Of a stretch of DNA of 64,000 nucleotides, positions 54,810 to 64,000 are shown piece by piece. Under the pieces are notes generated by a model. It made no database searches. It was not told the DNA's origin and saw nothing but the letters and a program-made list of their open reading frames with translations. Position numbers and translations under genes: made by a program. The number at the start of each line of letters is the position of its first letter. The stretch's first letter is position 1. This DNA is from Pseudomonas arsenicoxydans (lineage in GTDB: Bacteria; Pseudomonadota; Gammaproteobacteria; Pseudomonadales; Pseudomonadaceae), in the NCBI RefSeq assembly GCF_900103875.1, contig NZ_LT629705.1, positions 4,535,001-4,599,000 of the forward strand, given 5' to 3'.

Positions 54810-55354
54810 GTCGCGCTCCAGAAAAAATTAGTTGCCATTTATATGGCAGCTTTCCTAATTAAGGTCTAAGCATCGGAACAACAATAAATCGTGGAGACAT
54901 TTATAATGCATCGACCGGAAACCTTCACTATAGCAGTTTATTCTTCAATTACTTTCACCGACTGATAAATGCACGTTTTTCAAACTAAAAACAACACCAC
55001 CAGATCATAAAACGGTTATAACTTAGACACTTAACCTTTTTTCACACAGCTGGCCATTGCTTTATATACAGAATTGCCATCGTTAATTTCGAGGCAACGC
55101 TGCGAAAAACTAAACCAACATAATCAGACGGATAGCTACAGGTATGGGCGCCAGGGGCTAGCCTCTACATTTATTGCCATGAAGAATTTATGCTTAAGCA
55201 GCGAACACTTTCAAATCTACAGCCGGACTAAAAAATCTATGATTAACTTTCAATATTCGATACCTGGCTCACACTCTGTACAGTAGCGATGTTTGTGCTT
55301 TATTGCCAGACCCTCGACTGAATTCACGCTTTTTATACATTTACTTAAAAGTGC
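54810..55354. other. AT-rich intergenic stretch
   Basis: No gene seen between the EAL/GGDEF relic and the chemoreceptor; it is AT-rich with several A and T runs. Confidence 0.5.
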
Positions 55355-56950
55355 TTAGACTTTAAATTGATGTACAATCTTCAATAATCTATCGGCATCT
55401 CCACCGCTCGCTCGGCCACGGCTGAGGGTGCTTATTGCTAGTGCCACAGTGTTGCTCGCAACGACCGAAACACTGCTAATACGGCGATTAATTTCATCGG
55501 TAACCATAGCTTGCTCATTAGCAGCTTGAGCAATGTGCAAGCTCATATCTGACACAGAAGACACCAATCCGCTTATTCGCTGTAGCGCCTCACCGGCGCT
55601 AAGCGCCTGCTGCACCCCACGCTCTGCAAATACACGACTATCGTCCATTACTTCTACCGCTTGCTTCGAAGCACTTTGGAGACGATCAATCATGCCGTTG
55701 ATCTCTTGTGTGGATTTTTGCGTGCGACTAGCCAACAAACGGACTTCATCGGCTACCACGGCGAAACCACGACCTTGCTCTCCGGCACGAGCGGCTTCGA
55801 TGGCTGCGTTGAGAGCCAGCAAATTGGTTTGCTCGGCAATAGTACGAATAACTTCCAGCACTCCACCGATCTCGCGTGCATGCCCTTCTAGATTGGCGAT
55901 GACAATCGCCGCACGGCTTACCTCCTCTGCCAGGGTACGAATATCAACTATCGTTTCATTGACTACAGAAATCGCCGCTTGTGCCTGCCTATCAGCATCT
56001 TGAGTTTGGGCCGCGCTAGCTTGAGCGTTGGTGGCAACACCTTGCACGTTATTAGCCATTTGATTGGCCGCCGCCGCTACCTGCTCTACTTCGATTTGTA
56101 GATCCGTAGCACTCCTCTCAGACGCCCCGGCGTCACTCAGCAATTGTTCGGCAGATAGCTCCAACCCCTTTGAAACATCTGCAACTGTAGTGATTTTGAT
56201 GCGTAGGCTTCCGAGGAAAGCATTGAACAGTCCAACGACCTGGCCAATCTCATCATTACGATTTGACTCGATAATGTGGCTCAGGTCGCCACTCCCGTCA
56301 TTCAACGCACTCAGAGCATTCCTCAAGTGCTGCATTGGAGGTAACACCCTACTGGCAATCAACCACAACACCCCGAGCATGATTATCAATACCGTGCCCC
56401 ATGCTATGAGGTTGGTGACCTGAATGCTTTTACGCTCAGCTTGGCTGTCGCTCATCTGCTGACGATACAGCTTGTCCAATGGCTCACTAAAAGCGGAAAA
56501 ATCGGCAATAACTTTCGCTGAACGTAGGTCAAAGTCCTCCATGACTTTATCGCCCTCAGTTTTATTACGGGCATAGGCCTGCACCATCAGCTTGCCGGTG
56601 CTATTAAGCTGCTCAAGTGGAATGCGCAAAGCCTGACTACGGTCAGAGAGGCTCGGAACCAAGTAGATTACTTCGTCAAGCAGTTGAAGAGAGGACGCGT
56701 AATGTTGCTGCGCGTCTTCAATTGGCTCATGGTCTTGGGTCAGGCTGGCATCGGTATAAAACTGTTGAATTTGAGCACTGTCGTAGCGCAATTTCTGGGT
56801 TGACTCTAGGGCGTTTCCCAGCCGCTCGCTATTGTGTCCCATAGCATCAAGAATGTTAATTTGGGTATACATGAATATGGTAAAAGCAACGGCTGTCGCG
56901 ACCAAGCCTGCCGCACACAAAGTCATCAACCGAGAAATATTAATTGTCAA
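55355..56950 (-). CDS. Methyl-accepting chemotaxis protein
   Basis: GGAGGA lies five bases before a TTG at 56950, which is preferred to the TTG at 56962. The receptor (about 531 residues) has TM1 ([20 protein letters not shown]), a periplasmic helical domain of about 150 residues, TM2 ([20 protein letters not shown]), HAMP and a signalling domain with tip [20 protein letters not shown]. It has no PAS or Cache domain. Intact. Ligand unknown. Confidence 0.92.
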   Translation of the reverse strand: MTINISRLMTLCAAGLVATAVAFTIFMYTQINILDAMGHNSERLGNALESTQKLRYDSAQIQQFYTDASLTQDHEPIEDAQQHYASSLQLLDEVIYLVPSLSDRSQALRIPLEQLNSTGKLMVQAYARNKTEGDKVMEDFDLRSAKVIADFSAFSEPLDKLYRQQMSDSQAERKSIQVTNLIAWGTVLIIMLGVLWLIASRVLPPMQHLRNALSALNDGSGDLSHIIESNRNDEIGQVVGLFNAFLGSLRIKITTVADVSKGLELSAEQLLSDAGASERSATDLQIEVEQVAAAANQMANNVQGVATNAQASAAQTQDADRQAQAAISVVNETIVDIRTLAEEVSRAAIVIANLEGHAREIGGVLEVIRTIAEQTNLLALNAAIEAARAGEQGRGFAVVADEVRLLASRTQKSTQEINGMIDRLQSASKQAVEVMDDSRVFAERGVQQALSAGEALQRISGLVSSVSDMSLHIAQAANEQAMVTDEINRRISSVSVVASNTVALAISTLSRGRASGGDADRLLKIVHQFKV

Positions 56951-56962
56951 AAAATCCTCCAA

Positions 56963-57900
56963 CAGTAAATTGGTGCAAGAGTACAGTCAGCGTAACTTTC
57001 ACCTAAATTTCCCGCTTATTGAGTCAATAACAAAACGTCTGTTATTTAGACCATTCTAGCCCTCTTAAGGATCAGTTGCCTCTGTCCGCAAATAGGCAAG
57101 AGTGCACGAGCGATAGCACTCAAGGAGCGAGACGCAGGAAAATGCTAATACTAGACTTTTGCTTGTAGCAATGATTCTCGCTCCTCCTGTCTTGACTGAT
57201 TTATCTCGACAGAAACATCTAGTGGTACTTTGATATCACGACCACAAAGAAAATGTAAGAAATACATGATAGGGACATTTTTATTTACGCAGAAAATCAA
57301 AAATAAAAATAAAAAAAACTCTAACTCCATGATTTTTATGTTTTATTCAACGCATGAGACTTTAGTCTAAGAAAGCGATTACCAATTATAATTTTTTTCA
57401 AAATCATGGATCCAATAGTCTTAAATGCTTTCAAAGCTTGCTAACTAAATTATCGATGATTTGATCGAACAAGCCAGCCGACTAACACTTATTGCCAATC
57501 CAACTGCGTCTTTTTCAACCTGGCGGTTTTTTCAAATCTTCAGCCAACGGCCTACAAAACTAGCAATTAGGCTTGCTTCTCAATTAAATATAGTTACTGA
57601 TGTATTGAACCAGTCAATCCTGGCACAACAAAAATTGCGCAAATCGAGTTTCTGACTGGTCAGACCACTATGGTGAGCTTAATGCCGTTGATTTTCCGCC
57701 AAACAACTATCCGTGGCATCGTAGTCGTGCCCCTTCGTCGTTGGATCGGATGAACAAATTCCTGAACGAACACGCGATCCGCCCTTCTACCAACATCAGA
57801 AAAACATAGCCGATCACTCTGCAATCCGACCAAGCCCATTTATAGCATCAATAACACTACACATTAGGAAAACCCTACCCTTCAACAACAAAATCTCTAC
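56963..57900. other. About 0.94 kb AT-rich, no supported gene
   Basis: A frame at 57461-57655 and a trailing piece (SDHYGELNAVDFPPNNYPWH near 57663) are protein-like but lack starts and known relatives. The stretch is strongly AT-rich, like transferred DNA or a silenced region. Confidence 0.4.
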
Positions 57901-59127
57901 TTAATCAAAGTGAGATTTTTTAACGGATGATAGGCCTGACCATAGTTGGTCTATGTCCTTAAACTTCCAACGTTCAGGACTTTCGCGGCGGACAATACGG
58001 TCTTGCCCGACCAATATTGCAAGATCAACAATAGCCTGAGGAATGGACTTCTTGGACAGAGTAGAGAAAAAAACAATTACCTTAGGCGTCAAAAGGGCAT
58101 TTTTGTTTTGCTCCGATACAACGCCTATCCTTCCGCTTTCAAGACGAACAAGTGATCCGACCGGGTAAATTCCAACGCATCTGACGAATGCATGAAAAAT
58201 ATTCGAATCGAAATGCCCTTGCCATTCTGCCATTCGGTGGATCGAATCTGCGGGCCCCCACGCTTTTTTATAGGGTCTATCAGAAGTCACGGCGTCGTAG
58301 ACATCACAGATAGCCCCCATTCTTGCAAGCAAGCTAATTTGCGATCCAACCAGCTTATGCGGATAACCACTTCCATCGAATCTTTCGTGATGGTGAAGAC
58401 AAACATCTAGCACCTGTGGGGTGAAGTGGGGGTTTCCTTGCAACATATGCGCGCCTGCCACAGGGTGCCTACGCATAGTCTCGAATTCTCCGTCTAATAG
58501 CTTCCCGGGTTTGTTCAGGATCGCGATGGGTATCATAGATTTACCAACATCGTGCATAAGTCCAGCAAGGCCTGCTTCACGAACCAAATCGGGAGATAAA
58601 TTCATCTCACGAGCTAGAGCAATCATCAGCGCACATACAGCAACAGAGTGCATGTAGGTGTACTCGTCAGAAGTCTTTAATCTAGCTAAACTTATCAGGG
58701 CATCTGGATGCCTTGAAACAGAATCGAAAATTTCGCCTACCAACTCAGTGACCTGGGGATTTTCAGTAACCCGTCCCATACGCAAATCATTGAACATCTT
58801 TTCAACAGCGGCCTTAGATCTAGCGCATAGCTTTAACGCGAGAGAGACCTCCTGATCAAAATAAGTAACAACTTTTGCCTTTTGATCTAGAGCCGACTGA
58901 GGAGCTGCAAAAGGAGGCGGCTCATCAACCGAACGAGATTCTATATCGACACCTCTGCTTATATTTATCCAGAGATCAAGAACTTTCGAATCATAGATTC
59001 GTTGCAGATCATGCAGATCCTGTAGAAAGAATCCATTTTTCCAAAGAGGATGCTCTATACCGGAGCCACAAAACTCGTGTATATACATACCTAAACGTAG
59101 TTCAGACACCGCGATATATTTCAGCAA
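57901..59127 (-). CDS. HD-GYP c-di-GMP phosphodiesterase with DUF3391
   Basis: GGAGG precedes TTG 59127 by five bases, giving the usual opening LKYIAVSELRLGMYIHEFCG (DUF3391). The HD-GYP domain follows with YTYMHSVAVCALMIALAREM, GLMHDVGKSMIPI (HD), HHHERFDGSGYP (HHEx..GYP) and LARMGAICDVYDAVTSDRPY. All signature residues are present, so it should hydrolyse c-di-GMP. The C-terminal 90 residues (GSLVRLESGRIGVVSEQNKN) are the family's beta extension. It is next to two chemoreceptors and downstream of one (62 bases). Confidence 0.92.
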   Translation of the reverse strand: MLKYIAVSELRLGMYIHEFCGSGIEHPLWKNGFFLQDLHDLQRIYDSKVLDLWINISRGVDIESRSVDEPPPFAAPQSALDQKAKVVTYFDQEVSLALKLCARSKAAVEKMFNDLRMGRVTENPQVTELVGEIFDSVSRHPDALISLARLKTSDEYTYMHSVAVCALMIALAREMNLSPDLVREAGLAGLMHDVGKSMIPIAILNKPGKLLDGEFETMRRHPVAGAHMLQGNPHFTPQVLDVCLHHHERFDGSGYPHKLVGSQISLLARMGAICDVYDAVTSDRPYKKAWGPADSIHRMAEWQGHFDSNIFHAFVRCVGIYPVGSLVRLESGRIGVVSEQNKNALLTPKVIVFFSTLSKKSIPQAIVDLAILVGQDRIVRRESPERWKFKDIDQLWSGLSSVKKSHFD

Positions 59128-59188
59128 GAAAGCCTCCATTTCTTATTGCGCTATAAGAAGTTAGTTAACGCCTTCTAGCTCATCCGTT

Positions 59189-60811
59189 CTAAATCGAGAA
59201 CCGAGCAACCAGTTTATTTAAATCAATAGCAAGCTTCGACAATTCGTGGCTTGCTTCGGATGTTTGATGTGCAGCTGCTGAACTTTGTATAGATAAATCC
59301 CGAATACTCACAAGATTTTCATCTACGGATCTGGCAACTTGCGCCTGCTCTTCGGATGCAGTGGCTATCATCAGGTTACGTTCATTAATATCAGAAATTG
59401 CGACTGTAATTTGCTGTAAAGCGATACCTGCCTCATGAGCAATCAACAGTGTGGACTCAGCCTCCTCGCTACTTTGCTTCATCGATTGCACAGCCATCGA
59501 TGATCCCTTTTGTATATCTTCTATCATCTGCGCGATTTGATGAGTAGAAGCCTGGGTGCGATGTGCCAAAGCTCTGACTTCATCGGCTACCACTGCGAAC
59601 CCCCGACCTTGTTCTCCTGCGCGCGCCGCTTCAATTGCCGCGTTTAGAGCCAAAAGATTGGTTTGATCGGCGATTGAATGAATCACATCGAGAACACTAG
59701 CAATATTTTGTGCTTGATTAGCCAGGCCTTTGACCTCCACACCAGTTCGTCCAACAGTAGAACTAAGCTTTTCAAGCGATGTTATGGCTTGCCCGACTCG
59801 CTCTTTACCTGTCTGGGCAGAGTACTCAGATGCTTGAGTGGATTGCGAGGCAGAGACAGCATTACGGGCGACTTCCTCAACAGCGGCTGTCATCTCGTTA
59901 ACTGCAGTGGCGGCTTGCTCAGTTTCCATGGTCTGGCGCTGAATACCTTCATTGGATTCTTTGGTTATGGAACTCATCTCTTCGGCAGCTGAAGCAAGCT
60001 GACCAGAAGAGTCAGATATATGTTGAATTGTGCTTTTTAGGTTGGACAGCATGGCTGATGTTGCATGTTGCAGAGCGGTAATTTCGTCCGCCCCAGTAAC
60101 TACCACTTGAGTGCGCAAGTCCCCGTCTGCAATTTTACGCGTCACACCCAAGAGAGATAGAACGGGAACAGTGATACTTCTGGTAAACACTAACGCCACC
60201 AATAGTGTAACAAACAAAGCCATAACACTCAGCACTATGGTGATCGTCATGCCACTTTTGAAACCTTCATCGGCGACCAGTCCTGAATGATCTGCACCTA
60301 GCTCATTGAGAGCAATCAACTCTTCTATAGAGGACTGAAGTACCACCGCTGGCGGCTTAGAATTATCTCTAATAAACAATGCTAGCGCCTCTTCAGAGCT
60401 TGTTTTGCTCAAAGGCAAAAGCTCATCATTTTTGGCTTGAAACGCGGCAACATTGGCTACAACTCGATCATAAATTTCTTTTTCTTTTGGACTTGATACA
60501 TATGGCGCGTAAGATTTAGTAGCCTCGGCCAAGTCTTTTCTCATCGCGTTCATTTCACTTATTGAAGCTTCACTCTGCCTATCATTGTCCATAACGAAGC
60601 GCCTAGCATCCAGGCGGCAACGCATCGCTGCAATTTCTATCTTGCCGGCCTGTTTTACACTAGGCAGCCAATCGTGTTGAAGTTCAGAAGCCGATGTATG
60701 GAGATCATTTAGCTTATATGAAACGGTAATACTCAAGATGATGAGAAGCAGACAAATAATGCCAAAACTTAACGTTGCCCTAGTAGCAATGGTAATATTT
60801 CTTGTTTTCAT
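59189..60811 (-). CDS. Methyl-accepting chemotaxis protein
   Basis: The 540-residue receptor has TM1 ([20 protein letters not shown]), a 4HB_MCP periplasmic domain (about 35-185; [20 protein letters not shown]), TM2 ([20 protein letters not shown]), HAMP and a signalling domain whose tip reads [20 protein letters not shown]. It is complete. It lies 61 bases upstream of the HD-GYP gene on the same strand, so a two-gene unit linking chemotaxis and c-di-GMP is possible. Confidence 0.93.
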   Translation of the reverse strand: MKTRNITIATRATLSFGIICLLLIILSITVSYKLNDLHTSASELQHDWLPSVKQAGKIEIAAMRCRLDARRFVMDNDRQSEASISEMNAMRKDLAEATKSYAPYVSSPKEKEIYDRVVANVAAFQAKNDELLPLSKTSSEEALALFIRDNSKPPAVVLQSSIEELIALNELGADHSGLVADEGFKSGMTITIVLSVMALFVTLLVALVFTRSITVPVLSLLGVTRKIADGDLRTQVVVTGADEITALQHATSAMLSNLKSTIQHISDSSGQLASAAEEMSSITKESNEGIQRQTMETEQAATAVNEMTAAVEEVARNAVSASQSTQASEYSAQTGKERVGQAITSLEKLSSTVGRTGVEVKGLANQAQNIASVLDVIHSIADQTNLLALNAAIEAARAGEQGRGFAVVADEVRALAHRTQASTHQIAQMIEDIQKGSSMAVQSMKQSSEEAESTLLIAHEAGIALQQITVAISDINERNLMIATASEEQAQVARSVDENLVSIRDLSIQSSAAAHQTSEASHELSKLAIDLNKLVARFSI

Positions 60812-61658
60812 AAAAAGCCTATAGAATTAAATTATTTTGCTAGCAGAGAGAGTAATGGCGTTGTAGCCACGCAAGAGGCTGAAAAATCTAAAAAAACATA
60901 AAATTAAACTCCACACACACGCGTCTCTGATACTAAGACGCCATGATTTGTTAACCTCCTGGTTTCAATGGTAATCAGTACATCGGAAAATTTCAGTTTA
61001 GCAACGCACAAACGCAGCGTAGCATGCATAAGTCATTGGATCCGATCAAACACTCACAGCCTGCTCACTAATTTATGCTCAAACTGCGCTAAATAGCTGA
61101 TTAGGTTATTGAAATTAACTTTATTTTCTCGAAAACAAATACTAATTAATTCGATGGATTTATTTTGTCTCACATTTGTCCCGGACATTCTCGTGCAAAT
61201 TCGGTAGTCAGGTCATTTAACTGCTTGGCCAAAAAATTTGTCACGGACGTCAATACAAACGCATTGAGGTCAACTAAAGCCAGCAAAATAGAGGCTAACA
61301 CGCTGAGGTTCAGGTTAATCGCGCTGTGCTTTCCACCCAGGCTGGCGCGAGAAGTTGGCGCACTGCTCGTGAGCTAAGATTTCTGGCAATCGATTAGTAT
61401 CCAAACTGAGCTGAATCGACCTTCGCGCGAAGATGCCGGGGCTAAACAAGGGCTTGATTAGCTTGCATTTTTGCTAAACGAGCCGATATCTAATGGTTTT
61501 TTATGTAAAACACTTAAATCTACTCAATCTTCAGCTTTTTCAATTTATCTTTGGTTAGCAATGCGAATCTCTGAAGGCTAATCTGTCACCTCAAAAAAAA
61601 TTCTAGGAATGCCGTTTGCAAACAAACCGGTCGCCCTTTTGTGTTTCCCTGATCAAGG
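60812..61658. other. About 0.85 kb AT-rich, no supported gene
   Basis: No frame with a start and plausible product. Strongly AT-rich, like 56963-57900. It likely holds the promoter of the chemoreceptor gene. Confidence 0.45.
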
Positions 61659-62104
61659 ATGCAGCGGGACAGCCTCACCGATATGACCGACGCGCGTCAG
61701 CTGGCGAAACAACAAATGTGGGCAGCCACCACACCGGCTGCGGCCAATCAAGCATTCAATGTCACCAATGGCGATATATTCCGTTGGAAATGGATGTGGA
61801 GCAGAATCGCCGAATATTTCGGCTTGCCTCCGGCCGATTACCCCGCCACCCTCTCGCCACTTGAAAAGCAAATGGCTGACGATCAAGTTGCCTGGTCGCA
61901 AATCGTAGCGGAACACGGCTTGAAAGAATCCGATATCGGGCGCCTGATCTCCCGTGGCACACCGACGCTGACCTCGGTCGACCAATCGAAGTTGTCACGG
62001 ATATGTCAAAGAGCCGGGTTATGGGTTACACCGCCTACCAAGCGAGCGATCAAGCATTTTTCGATGTGTTCGATAAACTGCGCGATATGAACTTGATCCC
62101 ATAG
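61659..62104 (+). pseudogene. PRISE-type SDR (iridoid synthase-like), C-terminal fragment
   Basis: The frame reads DARQLAKQQMWAATTPAAAN, QAFNVTNGDIFRWKWMWSRI and AEYFGLPPADYPATLSPLEK. A frameshift near 61958 moves the end (WHTDADLGRPIEVVTDMSKS; MGYTAYQASDQAFFDVFDKL) into another frame, closing at 62104. This is the second half of a progesterone-5-beta-reductase/iridoid-synthase-like SDR, common in pseudomonads. The Rossmann half is missing. Confidence 0.85.
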
Positions 62105-62124
62105 GCCGTCTTATCTCCAAGGAG

Positions 62125-62463
62125 TCAGGAAGGATTCGGGGGATTGGCCTTTTTGCCGACGGTGCCCATCTCGACAGGAGTTTTTATGTAGAACACAGAG
62201 ATTTCTTCAGCTTCCAATCGCTTGAATAACCTCTCGGATTCGTCCTCGGTAATAGCCATTCGAATTTCCGTCGGCTGATCCGCCAGCTCAAAAAAGTGCG
62301 ATGAGTGCAATTTCCCTGTGTGCCCAAATCCTTCAATTCCTGTGCAGAGGGTCGCACCGCGCAACCCCATCTCTTTAGCCACGTCGACGATCCATTCGCC
62401 CAACATCTTTCCCTGATAACGACGGTTCTGCTGGGTAAAGAAAATTACTAGATAACCTTTCAT
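62125..62463 (-). CDS. DUF190 family protein of the fluoride operon
   Basis: GAGGAG precedes ATG 62463. The 112-residue protein has the DUF190 opening MKGYLVIFFTQQNRRYQGKM, then GLRGATLCTGIEGFGHTGKL. It follows crcB by ten bases on the same strand, the typical arrangement of fluoride-responsive operons. DUF190 proteins are thought to be nitrogen-regulatory-PII-like small proteins; their role in fluoride tolerance is not settled. Confidence 0.92.
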   Translation of the reverse strand: MKGYLVIFFTQQNRRYQGKMLGEWIVDVAKEMGLRGATLCTGIEGFGHTGKLHSSHFFELADQPTEIRMAITEDESERLFKRLEAEEISVFYIKTPVEMGTVGKKANPPNPS

Positions 62464-62473
62464 GTTCATCTCC

Positions 62474-62857
62474 TCAGCGTGTGCCAATCATTTGATAGGA
62501 CAGAAGCCCGGCAGCCGTCATCGCCAACGAACCTACGACATGCAATGAAACCGAGCCGAGCGCCCACAGCAGTCTGCCTTCCTGAATCAGGGCAACTGTT
62601 TCAGCTGAAAAAGTGGAAAAGGTGGTCAGCCCCCCACAGAACCCCGTGATGATTAGCAGACGCCACTCAGGGCTTAGCGAGGGAGATGCGGCCAAAAATG
62701 CTATGGCGAGGCCAATAATGTAGCCCCCGACCATATTGGCGACCACAGTGCCTGGGGGAATCGTAGGGAACAGCGCGTTGAGCTTCATGCCCAAGATCCA
62801 GCGCAACCAAGCACCGAGGGATGCGCCGACGCCGATAACTAGAAGTGATTTCAGCAT
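62474..62857 (-). CDS. crcB: Fluoride ion channel CrcB/Fluc
   Basis: ATG 62857 follows GAGGAGA; a long in-frame upstream extension would run toward the riboswitch and is rejected. The 127-residue protein has four membrane segments and the Fluc signatures [28 protein letters not shown] and [15 protein letters not shown]. As a dual-topology dimer it exports fluoride. It is the first gene of a riboswitch-controlled pair. Confidence 0.95.
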   Translation of the reverse strand: MLKSLLVIGVGASLGAWLRWILGMKLNALFPTIPPGTVVANMVGGYIIGLAIAFLAASPSLSPEWRLLIITGFCGGLTTFSTFSAETVALIQEGRLLWALGSVSLHVVGSLAMTAAGLLSYQMIGTR

Positions 62858-63003
62858 GGATGCAAGTCTCCTCTGGGCAAGTAGTGCCGAGGAGGTGCTG
62901 ATAACCGCACGCGGAGTGAGGGAGCTGATATGAGAATAGAGGTCACGATCCTGTCCTAAATTGGAGGACAGGGAGACACACCTACGCACCCTGTCCAGGG
63001 TTC

Positions 63004-63056
63004 ACGTAGGCATCATCAGCACAAAGGCGGTTAAAGGAGGAATGCCATCTCCTGAT
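63004..63056 (-). promoter_or_regulatory. Fluoride riboswitch (crcB motif)
   Basis: On the minus strand GGAGATGGCATTCCTCC is followed by TTAACCGCC and GCTGATGATGCCTAC, the conserved crcB RNA motif with its pseudoknot. It lies about 150 bases before crcB. Between them a hairpin with CCTGTCC and GGACAGG arms (62955-62977) may act as the expression switch. Confidence 0.93.
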
Positions 63057-63139
63057 TTCATCCTATAGCAGCGACGGCTGGATATTCAAGATACTAAGAA
63101 CACGAATTCCACCGAAGGTAATGCCGTTCAGTTGTACTG

Positions 63140-63284
63140 ACTGGCACTACGTCAGAATCTACCAGCTGGGTGGCTGATTTTGATGGTGATGGCCTTGGGG
63201 CTGATTGCCTTCTCGGCTTACAGTTTCTCTGAAGCTTTCTGGCGCAAGATAAATATGGATGTACCAGGAGTATCGAGACCCTAG
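63140..63284 (+). pseudogene. DUF1206-like membrane protein, C-terminal remnant
   Basis: The plus strand reads LPAGWLILMVMALGLIAFSA, YSFSEAFWRKIN to a stop at 63284. This resembles the last transmembrane helix and tail (YSxxEAxWRxIN) of DUF1206 proteins. Nothing upstream of it remains. Confidence 0.5.
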
Positions 63285-63316
63285 GGTGCAGCAATATTGG
63301 CGGCCAACTTCCCGGA

Positions 63317-64000
63317 TTAGAGCAGGCGTGGCCTTGGCCTGCCGCTGGCAATCATCGGCGCCGGTTCTTCATCATCGTGCTGCTGGCAGAGGAATTCTCG
63401 TATCAGTTCGGCAGTTCGCTGGGCACTGGTGACTACGAAAAAATGCCCCTCACCCTCCAGGACGTGCACTTCGGCACGGCGGATGGTGCGGCGCAGGATA
63501 TGCGCGTTGTACATCTGTACCAAGGTGTCGCGGTCGCCAGTGAGGATCAGCGTGCGTTGGCGCAGACGGAACAGCCGCAGCAGGCTTGTCCAGCCGACCA
63601 AGGCAGCGAGCTGATAGTAGTAGGTTCGCGGATTAACGGAGAGCATGCCTTTCACTACTCCAAAACGCAGCAGCGCCTGGATTGAATTGCGGGATCCCTC
63701 CTGCTTGCGGGACTTGGCACTTTTGCTTCTACCAAAAAACTCCAAGATGTCGGCGGGCTTCACTAGCACCACCGGGCCGGCGGAGGTCGCCGCGAGGATC
63801 AGCCGGCGCACCATGCTCGGGTGACGCAGGGCAAATTCTTGCGCCAATGCACCGCCCCAACTCACGCCGAACACATCGACTTGGTCGACTCCCAACTGCT
63901 TCAGCATCTCGGCGATCAAGTCGGCATGGCGCGGCAGACGCATCGGCCAGCGGGGCATTTGCGATTTGCCGACTCCTGGCATGTCCAACGTAATGGTCAT
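63317..64000 (-). CDS. PhaZ-like alpha/beta hydrolase, partial (5' end outside window)
   Basis: The frame continues past the window edge, so the N-terminus is missing. Visible features: LDMPGVGKSQMP, VDVFGVSWGGALAQEFALRH (nucleophile Ser in GVSWG), ATSAGPVVLVKPADILEFFG, then TLILTGDRDTLVQ (catalytic Asp region) and EGEGHFFVVT (His). The pattern is that of intracellular medium-chain polyhydroxyalkanoate depolymerase (PhaZ) relatives. The sequence differs from housekeeping PhaZ, so this may be a paralogue acting on another ester. Confidence 0.82.
   Translation of the reverse strand: MTITLDMPGVGKSQMPRWPMRLPRHADLIAEMLKQLGVDQVDVFGVSWGGALAQEFALRHPSMVRRLILAATSAGPVVLVKPADILEFFGRSKSAKSRKQEGSRNSIQALLRFGVVKGMLSVNPRTYYYQLAALVGWTSLLRLFRLRQRTLILTGDRDTLVQMYNAHILRRTIRRAEVHVLEGEGHFFVVTSAQRTAELIREFLCQQHDDEEPAPMIASGRPRPRLL

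Noticed and set aside
57461..57655. Plus-strand frame of 64 codons
   Set aside because: No ribosome site or known relative; in AT-rich DNA such frames arise by chance.
1..64000. CRISPR array, tRNA or rRNA genes
   Set aside because: I looked for spaced repeats and for tRNA and rRNA landmarks and saw none; I could not run a dedicated search.

Overview
The window reads as an accessory, decay-rich stretch of a Pseudomonas chromosome (or large replicon), most like the P. fluorescens/P. putida lineage. The evidence is an MvaT-type H-NS-like silencer, short-Q-loop CioAB oxidase, a PhaZ-type hydrolase, an FeS-type photolyase with its DUF2256 partner, DUF6482/DUF1652/DUF2934/DUF6130 proteins and several small families that I know only from pseudomonads. 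I saw no rRNA, tRNA, ribosomal-protein or other core gene and no CRISPR array. Family names come from recognition of the translated sequence, not from database searches.

Layout. 0-9 kb: small pseudomonad orphan genes, many broken (a chemoreceptor fragment, two PrlF-like antitoxin pieces without toxins, a frameshifted exonuclease, a frameshifted DUF7693-like gene), plus intact mvaT, DUF6130 and DUF1254/DUF1214 genes. 9-15 kb: a RsbRD-like histidine kinase and a PAS-PAS-HWE kinase. 15-22 kb: a healthier block with a cupin, cioAB, a hemerythrin and a cinA/membrane/YetF operon. 22-30 kb: a scar zone with a truncated and frameshifted IS66, fragments of an SDR, AraC regulator, glgX and IS3, then a second RsbRD-like kinase divergent from a single-domain response regulator. 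30-42 kb: a defence-flavoured island with a STAND NTPase carrying an N-terminal PD-(D/E)xK-like nuclease, an HNH protein followed by a second PD-(D/E)xK-like protein, an integrase fragment, unknown membrane and secreted proteins, and two pieces of a NUC1-type endonuclease facing opposite ways. 43-51 kb: a diguanylate cyclase, a chemoreceptor and a light/photoreactivation cluster (DCC protein, folE, SDR, DUF6482, photolyase, DUF2256). 51-61 kb: a signalling block (hemerythrin, periplasmic binding protein, EAL/GGDEF relic, two chemoreceptors, HD-GYP phosphodiesterase). 62-64 kb: a fluoride riboswitch-crcB-DUF190 operon and the 3' part of a PhaZ-like hydrolase.

How it works together. The intact genes point to stress and environmental sensing: cyanide-insensitive respiration, photoreactivation and pterin supply, fluoride export, c-di-GMP turnover and chemotaxis. 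The broken genes show repeated deletions, single-base indels and fusion junctions. The main items for follow-up are (1) the 33-41 kb island, whose split endonuclease can be explained by one inversion; (2) the truncated STAND gene with a tightly overlapping small upstream ORF; (3) the HNH plus PD-(D/E)xK neighbours; (4) an AAAACCTATACA element shared by the chemoreceptor and photoreactivation promoters; and (5) a 47-bp repeat located beside two truncated genes about 24 kb apart.
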